Below the pieces are notes generated by a model that made no database searches, had not been told where the DNA came from, and saw only the letters and a program-made list of their open reading frames with translations. From NCBI GenBank assembly GCA_949130495.1, contig OX422219.1, positions 263,423,111-263,487,110 of the forward strand: DNA of 64,000 bases, given 5' to 3'. Within the stretch, counting starts at the first letter, position 1, and every line of letters begins with the position of its first letter. The DNA is from Sambucus nigra. Taxonomy: Eukaryota > Streptophyta > Magnoliopsida > Dipsacales > Adoxaceae. This document shows, piece by piece, positions 1 to 11,639 of this stretch. Both the position numbers and the translations under genes were made by a program.

Positions 1-84
1 TTCTCAGTTATCTGGAAAAAAGATTAGGAAAAACAAATAAGTAATTCCAATAAATAATAATCAATTAAGAAAAAGGGGTATATA

Positions 85-291
85 CCAAATAGTCCCTCGA
101 ATTTTTTTTAATACAAGTTTAGTCCAAGCCTTTTTATTTTGCACTAAAAAGTCTTTCACCGTGCCAAAAAGGCTTTACCATGCCTCTGGCACAGGCCTTT
201 AAAGATAAGAGAATAAGGGACTTTTTGGTAAAAAAAATAAAAGGCTTGGACTAAATGTGTATTAAAAAATGTTTGAGGGACTTTTTGTTGT
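85..291. mobile_element. Foldback MITE-like element
   Basis: Two arms of about 73-78 bp (about 85-158 and 214-291) are near-perfect reverse complements. Both carry the blocks agtccctc, ttttaatac, tttagtccaagcctttt and aaaaagtc. The 55-bp loop holds no ORF. Long terminal inverted repeats without coding capacity fit a Mutator-type or other foldback MITE. No target duplication was recognised, so the superfamily is inferred. Confidence 0.75.
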
Positions 292-1513
292 TTGATCATA
301 AGAAAAAATGAGAAATGCATTGGAGCCAATTAAATTGAAGATAATGTACAATGTTAATTAAACTGAATATAAGTGATTCCAATAAATAATTTTTCTGCCA
401 CCCTCGTCAATTCACTTTTCTGCATATACATATTTTACCCTCTAAATGAACTAAAAACGAAATTTTGTCGCTCTAAAAGTAAGAGACATAAGGAAGGCGA
501 AATGAAACATCTCAAATCCCCAACCTCGTAAAGAAGTTGATCAGCACACATTCTACAATTTAAAAGCCCAATGGTATTATAAACATACATGAACAATAAG
601 AGGAATGTTATGATACCTCCACTACAGAAAAATTTGTACTCCATTAACCTACAATATTTAGTGATTTAGGATCATCTTCACTGTCGTCAAGAACTACAAA
701 TGAACATTGAAAGACTGCAAATGTTCCCTTATTTTTCTATTCCAACATTGCCTTAGCTAAGCTCAAATTAAAAAATGGAGTTGGAACCTAAATCAGAGAA
801 AATGAAGATTAAATCAGGAAAACAACTCTTATTGCCCCTAACAGCAGAAATAAAAACCCAACTATAGATCTGTAGAAAAAGCTACCCAAAAATCAAGCCA
901 CAAACGTGGATATGTAGAAAAACATTAGATTGGCAAAAAATAACAATATATTTGTGAACAAAATTAAAAGAATCTTAGTATGAAGAATGAAGAATCATAC
1001 ATTGAAAAGAGGAAGAGGTGGCGACGGCGGCAGTGGAGTGGCAGATCAGAGAAAATGGAGATTAAATCAGGAAAAAAACTCTCAATCCCCTCCCCCAACA
1101 GCATACATAAAAACCCAACTATAGATCTCTAGAAAAACTACCAAAAATCGAACCACAAACATAGATCTGTAGAAAAACACTAGATCTACAAAAAATAACA
1201 ACCTTGAGGGGACAGCGGTAGTGAGGTGGTAGCAACCTTGAGGGGAGACAACCTTTGAGCTCGAAGGGGGAGCGAGTATGAGTAGGTTTATTGTGGGGAA
1301 AGGTGGCGTGCGACAAAGAGAAGGGAGTGGGGAGGAGAGGATGAGGAGTCGCATATCGTAAGGGGGCGACAACGGCGGCAGAGAGAATGGGTAGGGTTTA
1401 GGGGACTGGAGAGATGAAAATGAAGTGGGGTACGTAGATTTTGTTTTGAGGGGGATGTTGAGGAACGGGATAGAATAGAAAATGGGAGGGTTTATTTAGG
1501 GGTATCTTCTTCA
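292..1513. other. AT-rich DNA with a diverged direct repeat, no supported gene
   Basis: No gene is supported here. A block starting at 794 (cagagaaaatgaagatta) recurs about 253 bp later at 1047, and the similarity runs to about 948 and 1203. Shared blocks include aaaacccaactatagatct and gatctgtagaaaaa. Read on the minus strand, 1500 down to 1000 is pyrimidine-rich and could be an old 5' leader or first exon, but there is no recognisable protein. Minus-strand ORFs at 435-644 and 1082-1372 show no known motif. Confidence 0.4.
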
Positions 1514-1550
1514 TTTTCCATGTCACAATGCTAAGTGGTGACATGGAAAA
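1514..1550. repeat. 13-bp perfect inverted repeat
   Basis: The arms ttttccatgtcac (1514-1526) and gtgacatggaaaa (1538-1550) are exact reverse complements around an 11-nt spacer. This may be the end of a small DNA element or a stem-loop. No function can be assigned. Confidence 0.6.
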
Positions 1551-1614
1551 ACCTCACACCTTTAGATTATTCTAAAAAATTCGATCTCGATCGTTGGATT
1601 GTTTTACTATTTGA

Positions 1615-3536
1615 ACACCCATCTCCCATATATATATATATATACAAATCCTTCACCCCTAGGTTGAGACCTCTTGGCGTAATGCATACTATGCTATCGT
1701 ATCCCGGTTCATCTCACACTGAATAGGGATAAAGGTTCATATAATCTCCCACGAACCATCAAAATACAATAACACATATTGGAGGTGAACATAGTCCCTA
1801 GCCCAATGGGTCATGCACATACATACGTTTCCATTAAACCGTCGAACTATCATATCTGGGATAGCACGTGTCCAGGGTTCTATGTTCTATGGTACAAGTC
1901 TAGAATCCCCTCGAAGGCTCCTCAGGATAAGACCACCCAAGTGCGCAACCTCCACCCGATAGCAAACAGCGTAGGTATGTCATACACATAATAAATCAAT
2001 TCATAGGTATACACACAACCTATTATAGTCCTAGGTATTCACACAACCTACCGCGAACCTTAGGTATACACCCAACCCAATTCTTTTCATTAAACACGTA
2101 GTATAATCCTCTTTACTACTCACCTCATATTAACCCATTACATTTATTCTCTCTCTCAGAATTAAACTAGTAAAAATCCTACTCGCCCGACGAAAATTTC
2201 AAAAATCTGAAATCTCGTTAGAAGTCCCCAAAAGTCATTCGAACGAAAAGGACTCTAAATTCTCGTTAGAATTATCGTTCGAATGAGGTCGTTTGAACCT
2301 AAATCTAATGAACTAATATATGAATTATCATTAGTAATCTCGTTGGAAATCTTGTTCGAATGACATTCCAATTACCTTGGTCATTCGAACGAGATTCTGC
2401 ATGTTCATTTAACACTTGAAGTTTCTGCATTTTTCTTCTATGTTTATTCACCCAAATCATATGTAATTTCTCCCAACATAAAACCAAACATCCTAATTCA
2501 TTTATACACCTAATAGGTTGTCTCTTAACATAGTTTTAATCATCAAAACACGATTAATCTAATGTATAGATGCATTAATTCAAGAAAACCTTAAAAGCCC
2601 TAGATTTCTACAATCACCATTAATGTCTAAACCAAACCCAGATTTAATTCGTAATTAATCATGAATAAATCTTAGAATTTATATTTCTAACCAGGGTTCC
2701 TTAAACTACATGAAATTCCTACCCAAATTCATCATTTGAAATCACATTAATCATCTAATGCATTACAATATGGATGATTCATCAAGCCTAATCTAACATG
2801 GGTAATATATGCACAAAATTTTATCAAGTTAAAGACTTTCCTTGGAATGGGAATTCTGATTCATGGGTTGAAAGTGATATGGATGCGATCCTCTCTTCGC
2901 GATCTACTCTTTGGTGGGATTTGTGGTGTGAGAGCTTGAGCTTTGCTCCAAGAACACATTCTTGTTCCTTGGTTCTCCCTCTCTTACTCTCTCTTAGGTT
3001 TAGAACTGACAACCTCCCTCTAACCCATATACCTTTCGATATAATTTCCCAATCTTCGTCCATTTTGATTTACTCAAAATCCCAAAAGACCATAATACCC
3101 CCCCCCCCCGGGTGTCGATGTGGCCTAAATTTCCCCGAAATCCAAATGAAACACCCGGGTCGGGTTTTCTGACAATCTCGACCCTACCGGACTCATTGAC
3201 GCGCTCGAAATACCCATCCATGTTACTTAAAAATAAATGATCTTTTTAACCTATTAAAGTAGTCTTGACACGAATCACACGCGCATCCCGACTTAATTTA
3301 CGAAACCGTCGTATTTCTCACTCATGACAAATGTATAATATTATAATCCCATATTACTTACTCACACAGTAATATTTGATAATTTTAAATAATAAGTATT
3401 AACCCTTGACATGCTACTTAATATTTATTTTAAACTAGATTAATTAATAATTTATTTCTCAAATTTAATTTAGTTAATACCACAATAATATTTAATATCA
3501 TAATTATTAAAATCAACAAAAGTACAGGGTATTACA
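1615..3536 (-). repeat. Truncated LTR of the Tekay-family chromovirus
   Basis: This block aligns with the 3' two-thirds (as read on the plus strand) of the LTRs at 30410-33398 and 38260-41248. Shared landmarks are the tctgctatccatcccggt-like stretch near 1690, the gttcgaac-type palindrome cluster at about 2205-2400, the gtgttttctgac / tctcgaccct / ggcgc block at 3165-3205, and the terminal gtattaca at 3529-3536. The left part, with its tgtgacaccccg end, is missing. It is heavily diverged and therefore an old copy. Its intact right end abuts copia RNase H sequence at 3537, so the original insertion was into that copia element. The left limit is approximate. It contains a short (TA)n run at about 1629-1646 and a C-tract near 3110. 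Confidence 0.75.
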
Positions 3537-3938
3537 TGTGCTTTAACCTCTTATGTGTCCTTGTTTCTTTCGAGTTTACAACCACACCACTATTGTCACA
3601 TTGAAGTATAATAGCCGATTGCACGAAGCATACGAGGCGGCAACATATTCGGCTTCCATGGTCGAATCAACAATGCATAATTGTTTGATACACCTCCAAC
3701 TTATAGGTCCACCTCCTAGGGTAAACACATATCCTAAGGTCAATTTCTTGGAATCCTTATCCAACTGAAATTCTGATTATTTGTACCTAATGGGTACTAA
3801 ACTATCCGTTAAGTAAACCAACACATAATCTCTAGTCTTCTTCAGGAACTTGAGAATATGCTTAACATCAATCTAGTTCTCCTTATCTGGATCATATTGG
3901 AATCTATTGACCATTCCAATGGCATAAAAAATATTCGG
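3537..3938 (-). pseudogene. Ty1/copia RNase H fragment (degraded)
   Basis: Minus-strand reading gives copia RNase H landmarks: [39 protein letters not shown] and [14 protein letters not shown]. After a frameshift it continues with [18 protein letters not shown] stop interrupts the region near 3865. In copia elements this domain degrades the RNA template during reverse transcription. The fragment is bounded by the truncated gypsy LTR at 3536 and the Ogre-like LTR at 3939. Its upstream continuation lies 52.8 kb away at 56701, because the Ogre-like element and its passengers inserted between the TKP and NIFYAIG segments. Non-functional. Confidence 0.85.
3934..3938. repeat. Left target-site duplication of the Ogre-like element (ttcgg)
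   Basis: ttcgg precedes the left LTR start at 3939 (tgtgg). tttgg follows the right LTR end at 56695 (tctaca). The single mismatch is a CpG-to-TpG type change. The copia reading frame resumes across the two flanks, which supports the assignment. Confidence 0.7.
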
Positions 3939-6180
3939 TGTGGCAATCCCGATATCTTTCCCCTCCCTGGCTTACTTTTAGGGAGAAATAAGGGAGGATT
4001 AAGGGCTCTCACCCCATCACTACTTACGGGGTTCTTTGACCATCGTAGATGTGGTTTGTTGTAAAGAGATAAAGTCTCCAACCTATTTTGCACAAAACAT
4101 GCAAAAGAACATGTCTCCACCTCGAGAGAGCGGCATCAAAAACAAACTAATGCTTATGAAATCAATAATTAAGAGGTTTGGGGGCTAAGTTACGGAATGG
4201 GAAGGTGTTAGGCACCCATCCCGCCCTTTCGGTTTCTCGTGGGCTTATGTTATTATTTTCCTAAATTTCTTCATGAAGTGTGTGTGCGTGTATATATAAG
4301 TGGAGATCATAATCTCTCAACTCACATCATGGAAAAGATGGAGTGAGGTCATCCATAGGAATGTTCCCCAAATAATAATTTGAAAAATATGATGTTTGCG
4401 CTTATCGAGATATTGATCGTTCTGATGAAAATATAATATATGTTTAGATAAGACGCAATCATGAGTCATAAGTATGATATATATGTATAATATATTGATA
4501 AAATAGGAAAACGATTAAAATATGAAAATTGGACTCGAGCCTTATGTTTTAGCCCTAAGCGCCTACGTAGGCTATAAAGGCATCAAAGTCCATGTAATCC
4601 GCATGTGGCATAAGGGCGGGTTTTATCCCATAGATTCGAACCAGAGTTTATTATATGTGTGAGTGTAGAAAAAAATATTTTTAGTTTTGAGAAAAAATGA
4701 TGAAGAATCCCATCGGAATTTATCGGTGTAAGACTCTTTTTCTTTGTTTTGGGTTTTTTTATAGAAAATAAATTATGTTAAATATAACTAATAAAGGATG
4801 GGATATTAACGTATATGATGAAAAGCTAAATTAAGAATTTATATAACCAATCGAAAACTAAAAGGAATTTATAAGGAGAGAAGAGTGTTTGGACCTTCTT
4901 TGGAGACTTGGAGATCGATCTTGATTATTTATAAGCTACCTTGCAAGTGGGTGAAGAATGGAGGAGGATTTTTGCTAAATTAGGTGTGATAATGATGGGA
5001 ATGAAAGGTAGGGAAATGTTTTAAATAGGGAAACCTCGCTGACTTAAGAAGAAAGTTGTTGAGATCACTGAAGTTGATGTTTTTTGTGGTGACATGGAAG
5101 TGAGATCGTGCCCTCCTTATATAGGGCAGGGGGACTTCCGATCGACATTGTTCTTGACCTGCCTATCAATAGGTAACCCTAGACACACTACCGATAGGCA
5201 GGGAAATGAACCTGTCAATTGGTATTCTCATGCATATTTTTTTGGAAAAATGGTCATAGAACGCAATCCATAAGTCCAAATCGTGCACGGGGCATACCAT
5301 TAGAAAGTTAATTCAGAAACCTTTAAGAATACTTTGTGACACTCCCAAGTTTGATAGTTGACTTTGGGTCATATGGGGATCTGAAGTGCCCGTCGATCCT
5401 TTTAACAGAAGATCGTCAGTCGATGATGGATTTTTCATACAAATCGTAAGTCTGAACTGTGCATAGCTAAGATCATTAGAACGGTTACGCAATGGACTTT
5501 GATGTTACAAAGATCTTCATTAGGTTCGGATAGTTAACTTTGGTTAAACGGGGCTCGGAAGTGCCCATGACCTTTCAGAGTAAAATGAGTCATTTGTTTG
5601 TACTGTAAGGATGATTCATGCACGGGGTAGATCATTGAAAAGGGTATTCAATGGAGTTAAAAGATTCATTCACTCTCGTTCGAGCTGAAGAGTTGACTTC
5701 AGTCAAACGGAGCTCAAGAGCTCCCGGTGGCCTCCAGATCAATTTTTGAGGGAATACAAATCATTCATCCAATCGGTTATGATGATTCACATATGGGGTG
5801 GACCATTTGAATGAGTTTTCAGTGCCCTTTAAAGTTTCATTGAGCTTTTTCTTCGACGATGAAGTTGATTGGGGTCAAATCGGAGCCCGAGAATGCCCGG
5901 CGGCCTCCTGATCAATTTTTAATAGTAAAATGGCTCATTTGTCCGAACCATTATGACTATTTGCTCACTGGGTGGACCATTAGAAAGGGGATTCAGATCC
6001 CTTCAAATATTCATAGAGATTTTTCTCTGATGATGAAGTTGATCGAAGTCAAACGGCGCCTGGGAGCACCTAATGGCCTCTATATGAGTACTCGTAGTAT
6101 GATCTAGGGTTTGTGTTGAATGGGGAGGTGCTAGGGGCCTAAGGAGAGACTTAGGGGGATCCTAGAATATGGCATCTATA
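3939..6180 (-). repeat. 3' LTR of the Ogre-like element (left copy)
   Basis: About 2,242 bp. It pairs with the right LTR (18920-20638 plus 56186-56695, about 2,229 bp after removing the insert). Shared blocks include aagttacggaatgggaaggtgttagg, the cctacgtag / tataaaggcatcaaa stretch, ctgcctatca, and the closing gatctagggtttgtgttgaat and ctaaggagagacttaggg. Starts tgtgg and ends catctata (canonical end ctaca on the right copy). Divergence between the copies is substantial, with many substitutions and indels, so the insertion is old. Its distal part holds about 170-bp tandem units. Confidence 0.8.
5340..6110. repeat. About 170-bp degenerate tandem repeats inside the LTR
   Basis: Five units are marked by gttgactttgggtca and variants at about 5356, 5529, 5691, 5863 and 6037, spaced 162-174 bp. 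Each unit also has a cggagctcgggagcgcc-like block, a taaaatggntcnttngtcc-like block, and a cattgaaaag-like block. The same units occur in the right LTR (20340-20638, 56200-56600) and in the second Ogre-like fragment (61740-62220). Confidence 0.8.
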
Positions 6181-6264
6181 GAGACCTTCTATGCGTGAGC
6201 TTGGAACAAGCGAAAGTCATCAAAAAGACACCACATGATGTTTAGGAAATAGATCAATTCTGCG

Positions 6265-7135
6265 GACTTAAAGGGATGAATATGACCGATTCAGGGGGTT
6301 GAGGTCAATTTTGAGAACAATTATGTGGGTCGAGAGTAATTTGGAGGACCTAATGTTAGGGAAACCAATTCTAAGGGTCGGGGTAAATTCTAAGGACCTT
6401 AAGTGAAGGCGACCAAATCTGAAAGTCGAGGTCAATTCTGAGGACCTTAAGTAGGAACGAAAAATTCTGAGGGATGAGGTCAATTATGATGACAATAAGT
6501 GGAGGCGACCAATTCTGAGGGTCAAGGTCAATTCTGAGGAGGAGGAAGTCATTTCTTAGGACCCTAAGTGGAGGCGACCAATTCTGAGGACCTTAAGTGG
6601 GGGTGACCAATTCTGAGGGTAGAGGTCAATTCTGAGGACCTTAAGTAGGGGCGACCAATTCTAAGGGTCAAGGTCAATTCTGAGGACATTAAATGCAGGT
6701 GACCAATTCTGAGAGTCGAGATCAATTCTGAGGATCTTAACTGGAGGCGACCAATTTTGAGGGTCGAGGTCAATCCTGGGGACCTTAAGTGGGATGACCA
6801 ATTCTGAAGGTCGAGGTCAATTCTGAGGACCTTAAGCAGAGGAGACGAATTCTGAGGGTCGAGCTCATTTCTGAGGACCTTAAGTTATAGCGATCAATTA
6901 TGAGGGTTGAGATCAACTCTGAGGACCTTATGTAGGGGCGACCAATTCTGAGGGTCGAGGTAAATTATGATGACCTTAAGTAGGGGCGACCAGTTCTGAG
7001 GGACAAGGTCAATTCTAAGGATCTTAATCTATAGCAACCAATTCTGAGGGTCGAAGCCAATTCTGCGGGCCTAAAGTTATAATGACCAATTTTGAGGGTC
7101 GAGGCCAATTCTGCGGGCCTAAAGTGGTAATGTAG
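6265..7135. repeat. 48-bp minisatellite next to the 3' LTR
   Basis: About 18 degenerate units of roughly 48 bp, built from caattctgagggtcgagg, tcaattctgaggacctta and agtgggggcgac. The period equals 16 codons, so the minus strand reads as repeating LRSSELTSTLRIG-type peptides (6268-6483, 6564-6773). Those are repeat artefacts rather than a recognisable protein. The array sits between the antisense ORF and the 3' LTR. Confidence 0.85.
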
Positions 7136-8025
7136 GGGTTTTCTCTCTAGGGAGTCTTTAATTTACCTTTTTATAAGACTCTAGTGGGGAACAAACATTT
7201 TTCTAGGTATTATGTCTTTTTTAGAAGAGATATCTTTGCTGGGGGCTGAAATTCTTAGTCTGGAAATTCCGCTGGGGAAACAGTTGATAACTTAAGGTTT
7301 TGGGATTCCACTGGGGAATTAGTTTCTTAGATATGCCGCAGGGAGAGAAGTGTAGTTAGGGCTTCTAAGGAAACTAGAATTTTCCTGGGAGAAAGTTTAA
7401 TTTGGTAATTCCTGCTTGGTAAATGGGTAAGATATTACATAGCACTACTAAGGATGCATTTGATAACTTTTGGGGAGTTCTAGTGAGCTTTTGGGATGCG
7501 GGTGTGCTAATTTTTAGGGATTAAGCTAAGGATAAATTGTGGTCTTAATCTGGCTTGGGATTTTGGAGCTTGAAAAAATGGTTTTCTTAGTGAAGAATGT
7601 TCCAATATTTATTTGGCAATTTTTGGAATTTTGTGGAATTTTCTCAGATTTTTTGTACGAAATTTTCGGTGAACTACCGATCGGAGAGGGCAGGAACTGC
7701 CAATCGGCAGTGGTACATTCTTCTGGACTACCTTAGGAAGGGAATATGTAGGTGTTGATCGATATGTGTAGGGGATCAGCAGCTGCTGGGGATTGATTGT
7801 GAGGGTTTTCAGATAGAGGTGGACCACTCTTTGAGGGTAACAGCTGCAGCGGTTGATGCTGTGATGTGCGACATAGGGTGGATAGTCTTGGGGGAGTTGA
7901 TCTGTATTTCTCTACTTCGAGAGGTTCTATTAAGTTGAAGGATTAACATGACCGACGTGCTGCAGGTGAGGAGGATGGACCGTTTATTTATTCTTCTTCT
8001 TTTGTGTAAAAAAATGTAATGATGG

Positions 8026-8067
<42 letters not shown>

Positions 8068-8522
8068 GAAATGAATGGGATTTATTTATTTATCTTTTCT
8101 TAAATGACTTGTTCTACATGCACATCTTACTTTGTTGCTGAGACCATAAAAAGGATTAGAATAACTCAAGAGAAAATTTGTTTCGAGAAGGGATGAGTAT
8201 TTTTAGGAAGAAAGAACCCGGGATTCTTTGAAATAAGGATTATTTTTTTATTTTGACAAAAAAGGAAAGATATAAATTTCTAAAAATAGGGGGTGCCGAT
8301 CAGCATGCCCCTTGTTCTGCCTATCGACGGGTTAGTCTAGTCAAATCATCCCAAGGCTTTGATTGTAGTTTTTTTAGCTACTAGTAATTTATGGGGCAGT
8401 CGTTCTTTTGAATTTGCAAACTTTTGTTTTTAACCAAAATTTTCAAGAATAAAAGGGGGTGAGGTCGCCTCACCCATTCACATTTTATCTATTTTCTTTC
8501 CTTATTTCTTATTATTTCCAAA
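7136..8522. other. Non-coding 3' region of the Ogre-like element
   Basis: No gene is seen. The 7180-7450 stretch is G-rich, with repeated ctggggaa / ctagtggggaa motifs. A (TA)n microsatellite lies at about 8029-8064. A perfect stem gggtgagg-tcg-cctcaccc lies at 8457-8475. A pyrimidine-rich leader at 8476-8520 runs up to the ATG of the plus-strand accessory ORF. The ggtgccgatcagcatgcccc block near 8290 recurs near 59280 in the second copy. Confidence 0.6.
8457..8475. repeat. 8-bp stem, 3-nt loop
   Basis: gggtgagg and cctcaccc flank tcg. It lies 48 bp before the accessory-ORF ATG, just after an aataaaaggggg stretch. It could be a leader hairpin. Function unknown. Confidence 0.5.
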
Positions 8523-9831
8523 ATGGCCCTTCCCATGACTGCAGAATTTGATTCATATCTCGAGAATTTAGAAGCTATGTGTCTGTACAATGTAGACGGT
8601 GACGCTTTTAACTTGCATCGAAATTCTTTTGTCATAATCATCCCATCAACTAAAACATGCTAGCAGTGGTAGTACAATTTTGGTATCCTGAGGATTACTT
8701 TTTTCACTTTGGATTGGATGAGATCTGTCCGACCTATAAGGAGTTTTCAGCTATGGTGGGGATCAATACCAGTGTGGCAGCGACCATGCCTAAATTCTCT
8801 TGGTCTCCTCGAGCACTATGGGATGAATTTCTCCACATTTCTCCGTTGGTGTCTCGGCCTTTGGTTACTGGGGGAATGATTTTTATCCAAACTTTACTAT
8901 ATTTTGTGCGTCTATGGGATTTCAATGATTCGGGCCATACCAGAGTCGTCGACCTTGGCTTAACTTTGAAACTACTACTGGTGATCGGGGATTTGATGGT
9001 GGACCCTGAAATGGTTGCCATTACAGTGTGGAAGTCATATCATCACAATTCGGTGGCGGTGATACTAGAAGAGATCATGAACGGTCTAGATTCTTAGCGG
9101 GAAGGTTGTTCTGATTTTTTTAGAGGAAGTCCAATTATGTTGTTCATCTGGTTAGCTGAAAGATTTTGTTTGGTGGTCCCTCCTGAATAAACCTTGGCAG
9201 TTATGCCTAATTCCTTCACTTGTTATTTCATTAGCTTTAACCCATCCATAAAGAACTGGGTAAACTTGTTTGTGAAGTATGGAGCTCAATGTCTGCGGTG
9301 GTTGATAACAAGGTGGGGGAGCTACCACTTATTCTGGAACTCGGGGAATATCGGTATGTTCGATTAGTTGGCCTTTGGCAGATCTCATTCGATTTCCCCT
9401 CGCGACTCCTACGTCAAGTCGGATGGGAGAAAATTTTGCCTTCCTGTACCCTGGATTTCTTTCCTACAGAGGATTTGATTGAAGGCTTGTGCATGCAGCT
9501 GGTCCCTCTATGGAAGAATTATCGACCTTCAACCCATCCTTCCCAATTTATTGGTAGGGTTTAGCATGTTTCTGGGAACTATATGAAATGGATATGGAAG
9601 AGGGTAGTGTCTATGATTTTGGAAGAGGATACCGGGCAAAGATGGTTCGTCCTGTTTGACACTATGGATGGGGGAATAGTGGTTTTCTCTAGGTTGGTCA
9701 GGGCTTATTGTTCCATGGAGAAACTTCAGCATACCATCAAAACAGGGGGCCTTAAGGAGCAGATAATGATGGGGCATGGTCTTACGGCAGCAGTGGATAG
9801 GGTCCTTTATGAATATGGCGTTTATTTGTGA
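8523..9831 (+). pseudogene. Accessory ORF antisense to pol (PMD/DUF7745-like), decayed
   Basis: ATG at 8523 opens MALPMTAEFDSYLENL. After a frameshift the protein continues at 8657-9097 with FWYPEDYFFHFGLDEICPTY and WSPRALWDEFLHI, then at 9289-9564 with YVRLVGLWQISFDFPSRLL, and at 9583-9831. The pattern (FW.PE, then a DE.CPTY.EF segment) resembles plant mobile-domain / DUF7745-type proteins captured by Tat/Ogre retroelements. This is family inference and not certain. It is encoded opposite to gag-pol, between integrase and the 3' LTR, where Tat-lineage elements are known to carry antisense accessory ORFs. A homologue with the same layout is at 59456-60660. Stops and at least two frameshifts make it non-functional. 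Confidence 0.65.
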
Positions 9832-10372
9832 AGGTTTTGTGATGGAGATGTGTTTGGTTTCATTTGGTTTTGTATAGATAATTTGGGAAGGTTTCGGTAG
9901 CTTGTTTTTTAGGTGTAGTTTCATTAGTGTGGAGTAGTTGTTTGACTCCCTATGCTGATATTTCATGTAATTGTACCGAATCATCCCATAATGGAATGAA
10001 AATGATTTTAATTATATTTTTGTGCCTATTGATGAGTTTTACATTTGATTTGTCTATACCAATCGCTAAGGCATACATAATCCTTTTGTTTATGTAAATG
10101 ATAAAATGAACTGTCATTCTCAGAGGGTAAGAAAAGAATATCATTTTGTGAAAAAGAATGGGATCGTGCCCATGTAAAGCATATAAGCAGCCTACGTACG
10201 TCTGGGGTTTTGAAAATGTTTTGAGCTTAATTTTGAAAGCAAAAGGTTTTTAGAGGAACAGGCCCCACGTAGTCCTGAATAAAGGGAAATGAAGATTATT
10301 TTTTCATAATATAAGGGGGTGAGAAGAGTCATAGCGCATCGAGATTTTAGACTAGGTGTAGAACTTCTTAAT
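9832..10372. other. Spacer between antisense ORF and pol end
   Basis: No gene is seen. It contains gcctacgtacgtctgggg (about 10190) and a ggagaagagtcatagcgc-type block (about 10320). Both recur at about 61015 and 61150 in the second Ogre-like fragment, so this is conserved element sequence. Confidence 0.5.
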
Positions 10373-11470
10373 TCAGTCCAGGTTGACTAGACGTGCCATA
10401 TCTTCTTCATCAATGTCAGTGAGCATAGCAACGCCACCAAACAGGATCTTCTTTATGATGTAGGGGCCACTCCAGTTTATCTTAAATTTCCATCTCGGGT
10501 CCAAAATGGATTCTATGATTTCTTTGAGGGCTAAGTCCCCTTCTTGGACACCACAATCCTTGATTCTCTTGTTGAATGATTTCACTATCCGGTGATGGTA
10601 CCCCTATATATGAAGTAGAACCTTTGGCCTCCTTTCATCTAAGTGCGACAACTCATCGAAATGGATCTAATGCAAGTCTACTTTATTGACTTTGATCTCA
10701 ACCATGACGCGTAATAAATGTATTTCTAGTTCAACGGGTAGAACTTTATATGTCGTATACCAGAGAATAAGGGGTTGTCCTAGTAGACGCCCGGATTGAA
10801 ATGCGGTAGACTTGGAGGGCATAAAGGATTCGATTGGCCTAATCTTGGCAACTTTTGGTCATCTTGCTGATGATTTCTTTAAGGTTCTTATTAGAAGCTT
10901 CAATTTCTCCATTGGTTTGGGGTCTATAGGGAGAATATTTGTGTCTTTCAATCCCGTACTCGTCGACTAATTCTTTGACCTCTGCCTTAAAATGTAACCC
11001 ATTATCTGACACTAGCACATACGAAACCCCGTATCGACATATGATATTTTTCCAGATGAACTTGGCTACCTTTTTGGCATTTAGTACTATGTATGACTCG
11101 GCTTCAACCTATTTGGTGAAGTAATCAATGGCAACCAGGATGAACTCGTGCCCATTGGAGGCTTTGGGTATGACTTTCCCTATATCGATGCCCCATATAG
11201 AGAACGTCCATGGAGAGGTCATGTTGAATAATTCTCACGGATGTAAGTGATGGAGATTGGAAAGTTGTTGGCATTTAAGGCAACTTCGAACATAGGAGAT
11301 GCAATCCCGAACCGTGGCAATCTATTAATACCCCTGTCAAATAATCTACTTAGCGAGCATATGGCCATTTATGTGGGGCTCTCATTCCCTACTATGCATT
11401 TTATGATTCATTTCTTTTATGTCATCCCCTATGATGCAGTGTAAGTGGGTTCCATCAAAATTTCTCTTGA
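10373..11470 (-). pseudogene. Integrase, Ogre-like element (degraded)
   Basis: Minus-strand reading shows the His pair (HINGH, about 11370), the Cys pair (CLKCQQ, about 11270), the core GIDIG...ILVAIDYFTK (about 11130-11200), VSDNGLHF (about 11000) and RPQTNGEIEASNKNLKEII (about 10880-10930). The catalytic D-D-E residues are still visible. The C-terminal end at 10373-10585 reads EGDLALKEI...WSGPYIIKKIL..GG. In-frame stops (for example between TK and VEAE) show it is dead. Integrase inserts element cDNA into chromosomes. Confidence 0.85.
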
Positions 11471-11639
11471 AAAGTTCTTTATCACAGATGATGTACTGGG
11501 CGACCAATTTATGGAGGATTGCTCAATCTTTCTTGTTGGCAACTTGAGGGTATTTAACATGCTTAAGGAGGCACCAAATATCATAGTACCACCACTTGGC
11601 TTTGTTTGAATCATCTTATATGACGAGCTCAATATGGTA

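Noticed and set aside
1082..1372. Minus-strand ORF with pyrimidine-rich upstream as a host gene first exon
   Set aside because: No recognisable protein, overlaps a diverged direct repeat, and no continuation exon could be found.
6265..7135. 48-bp repeats as a CRISPR array or a repeat protein gene
   Set aside because: No conserved repeat/unique spacer alternation, plant context, and the peptide repeat is interrupted by stops and follows from the DNA period.
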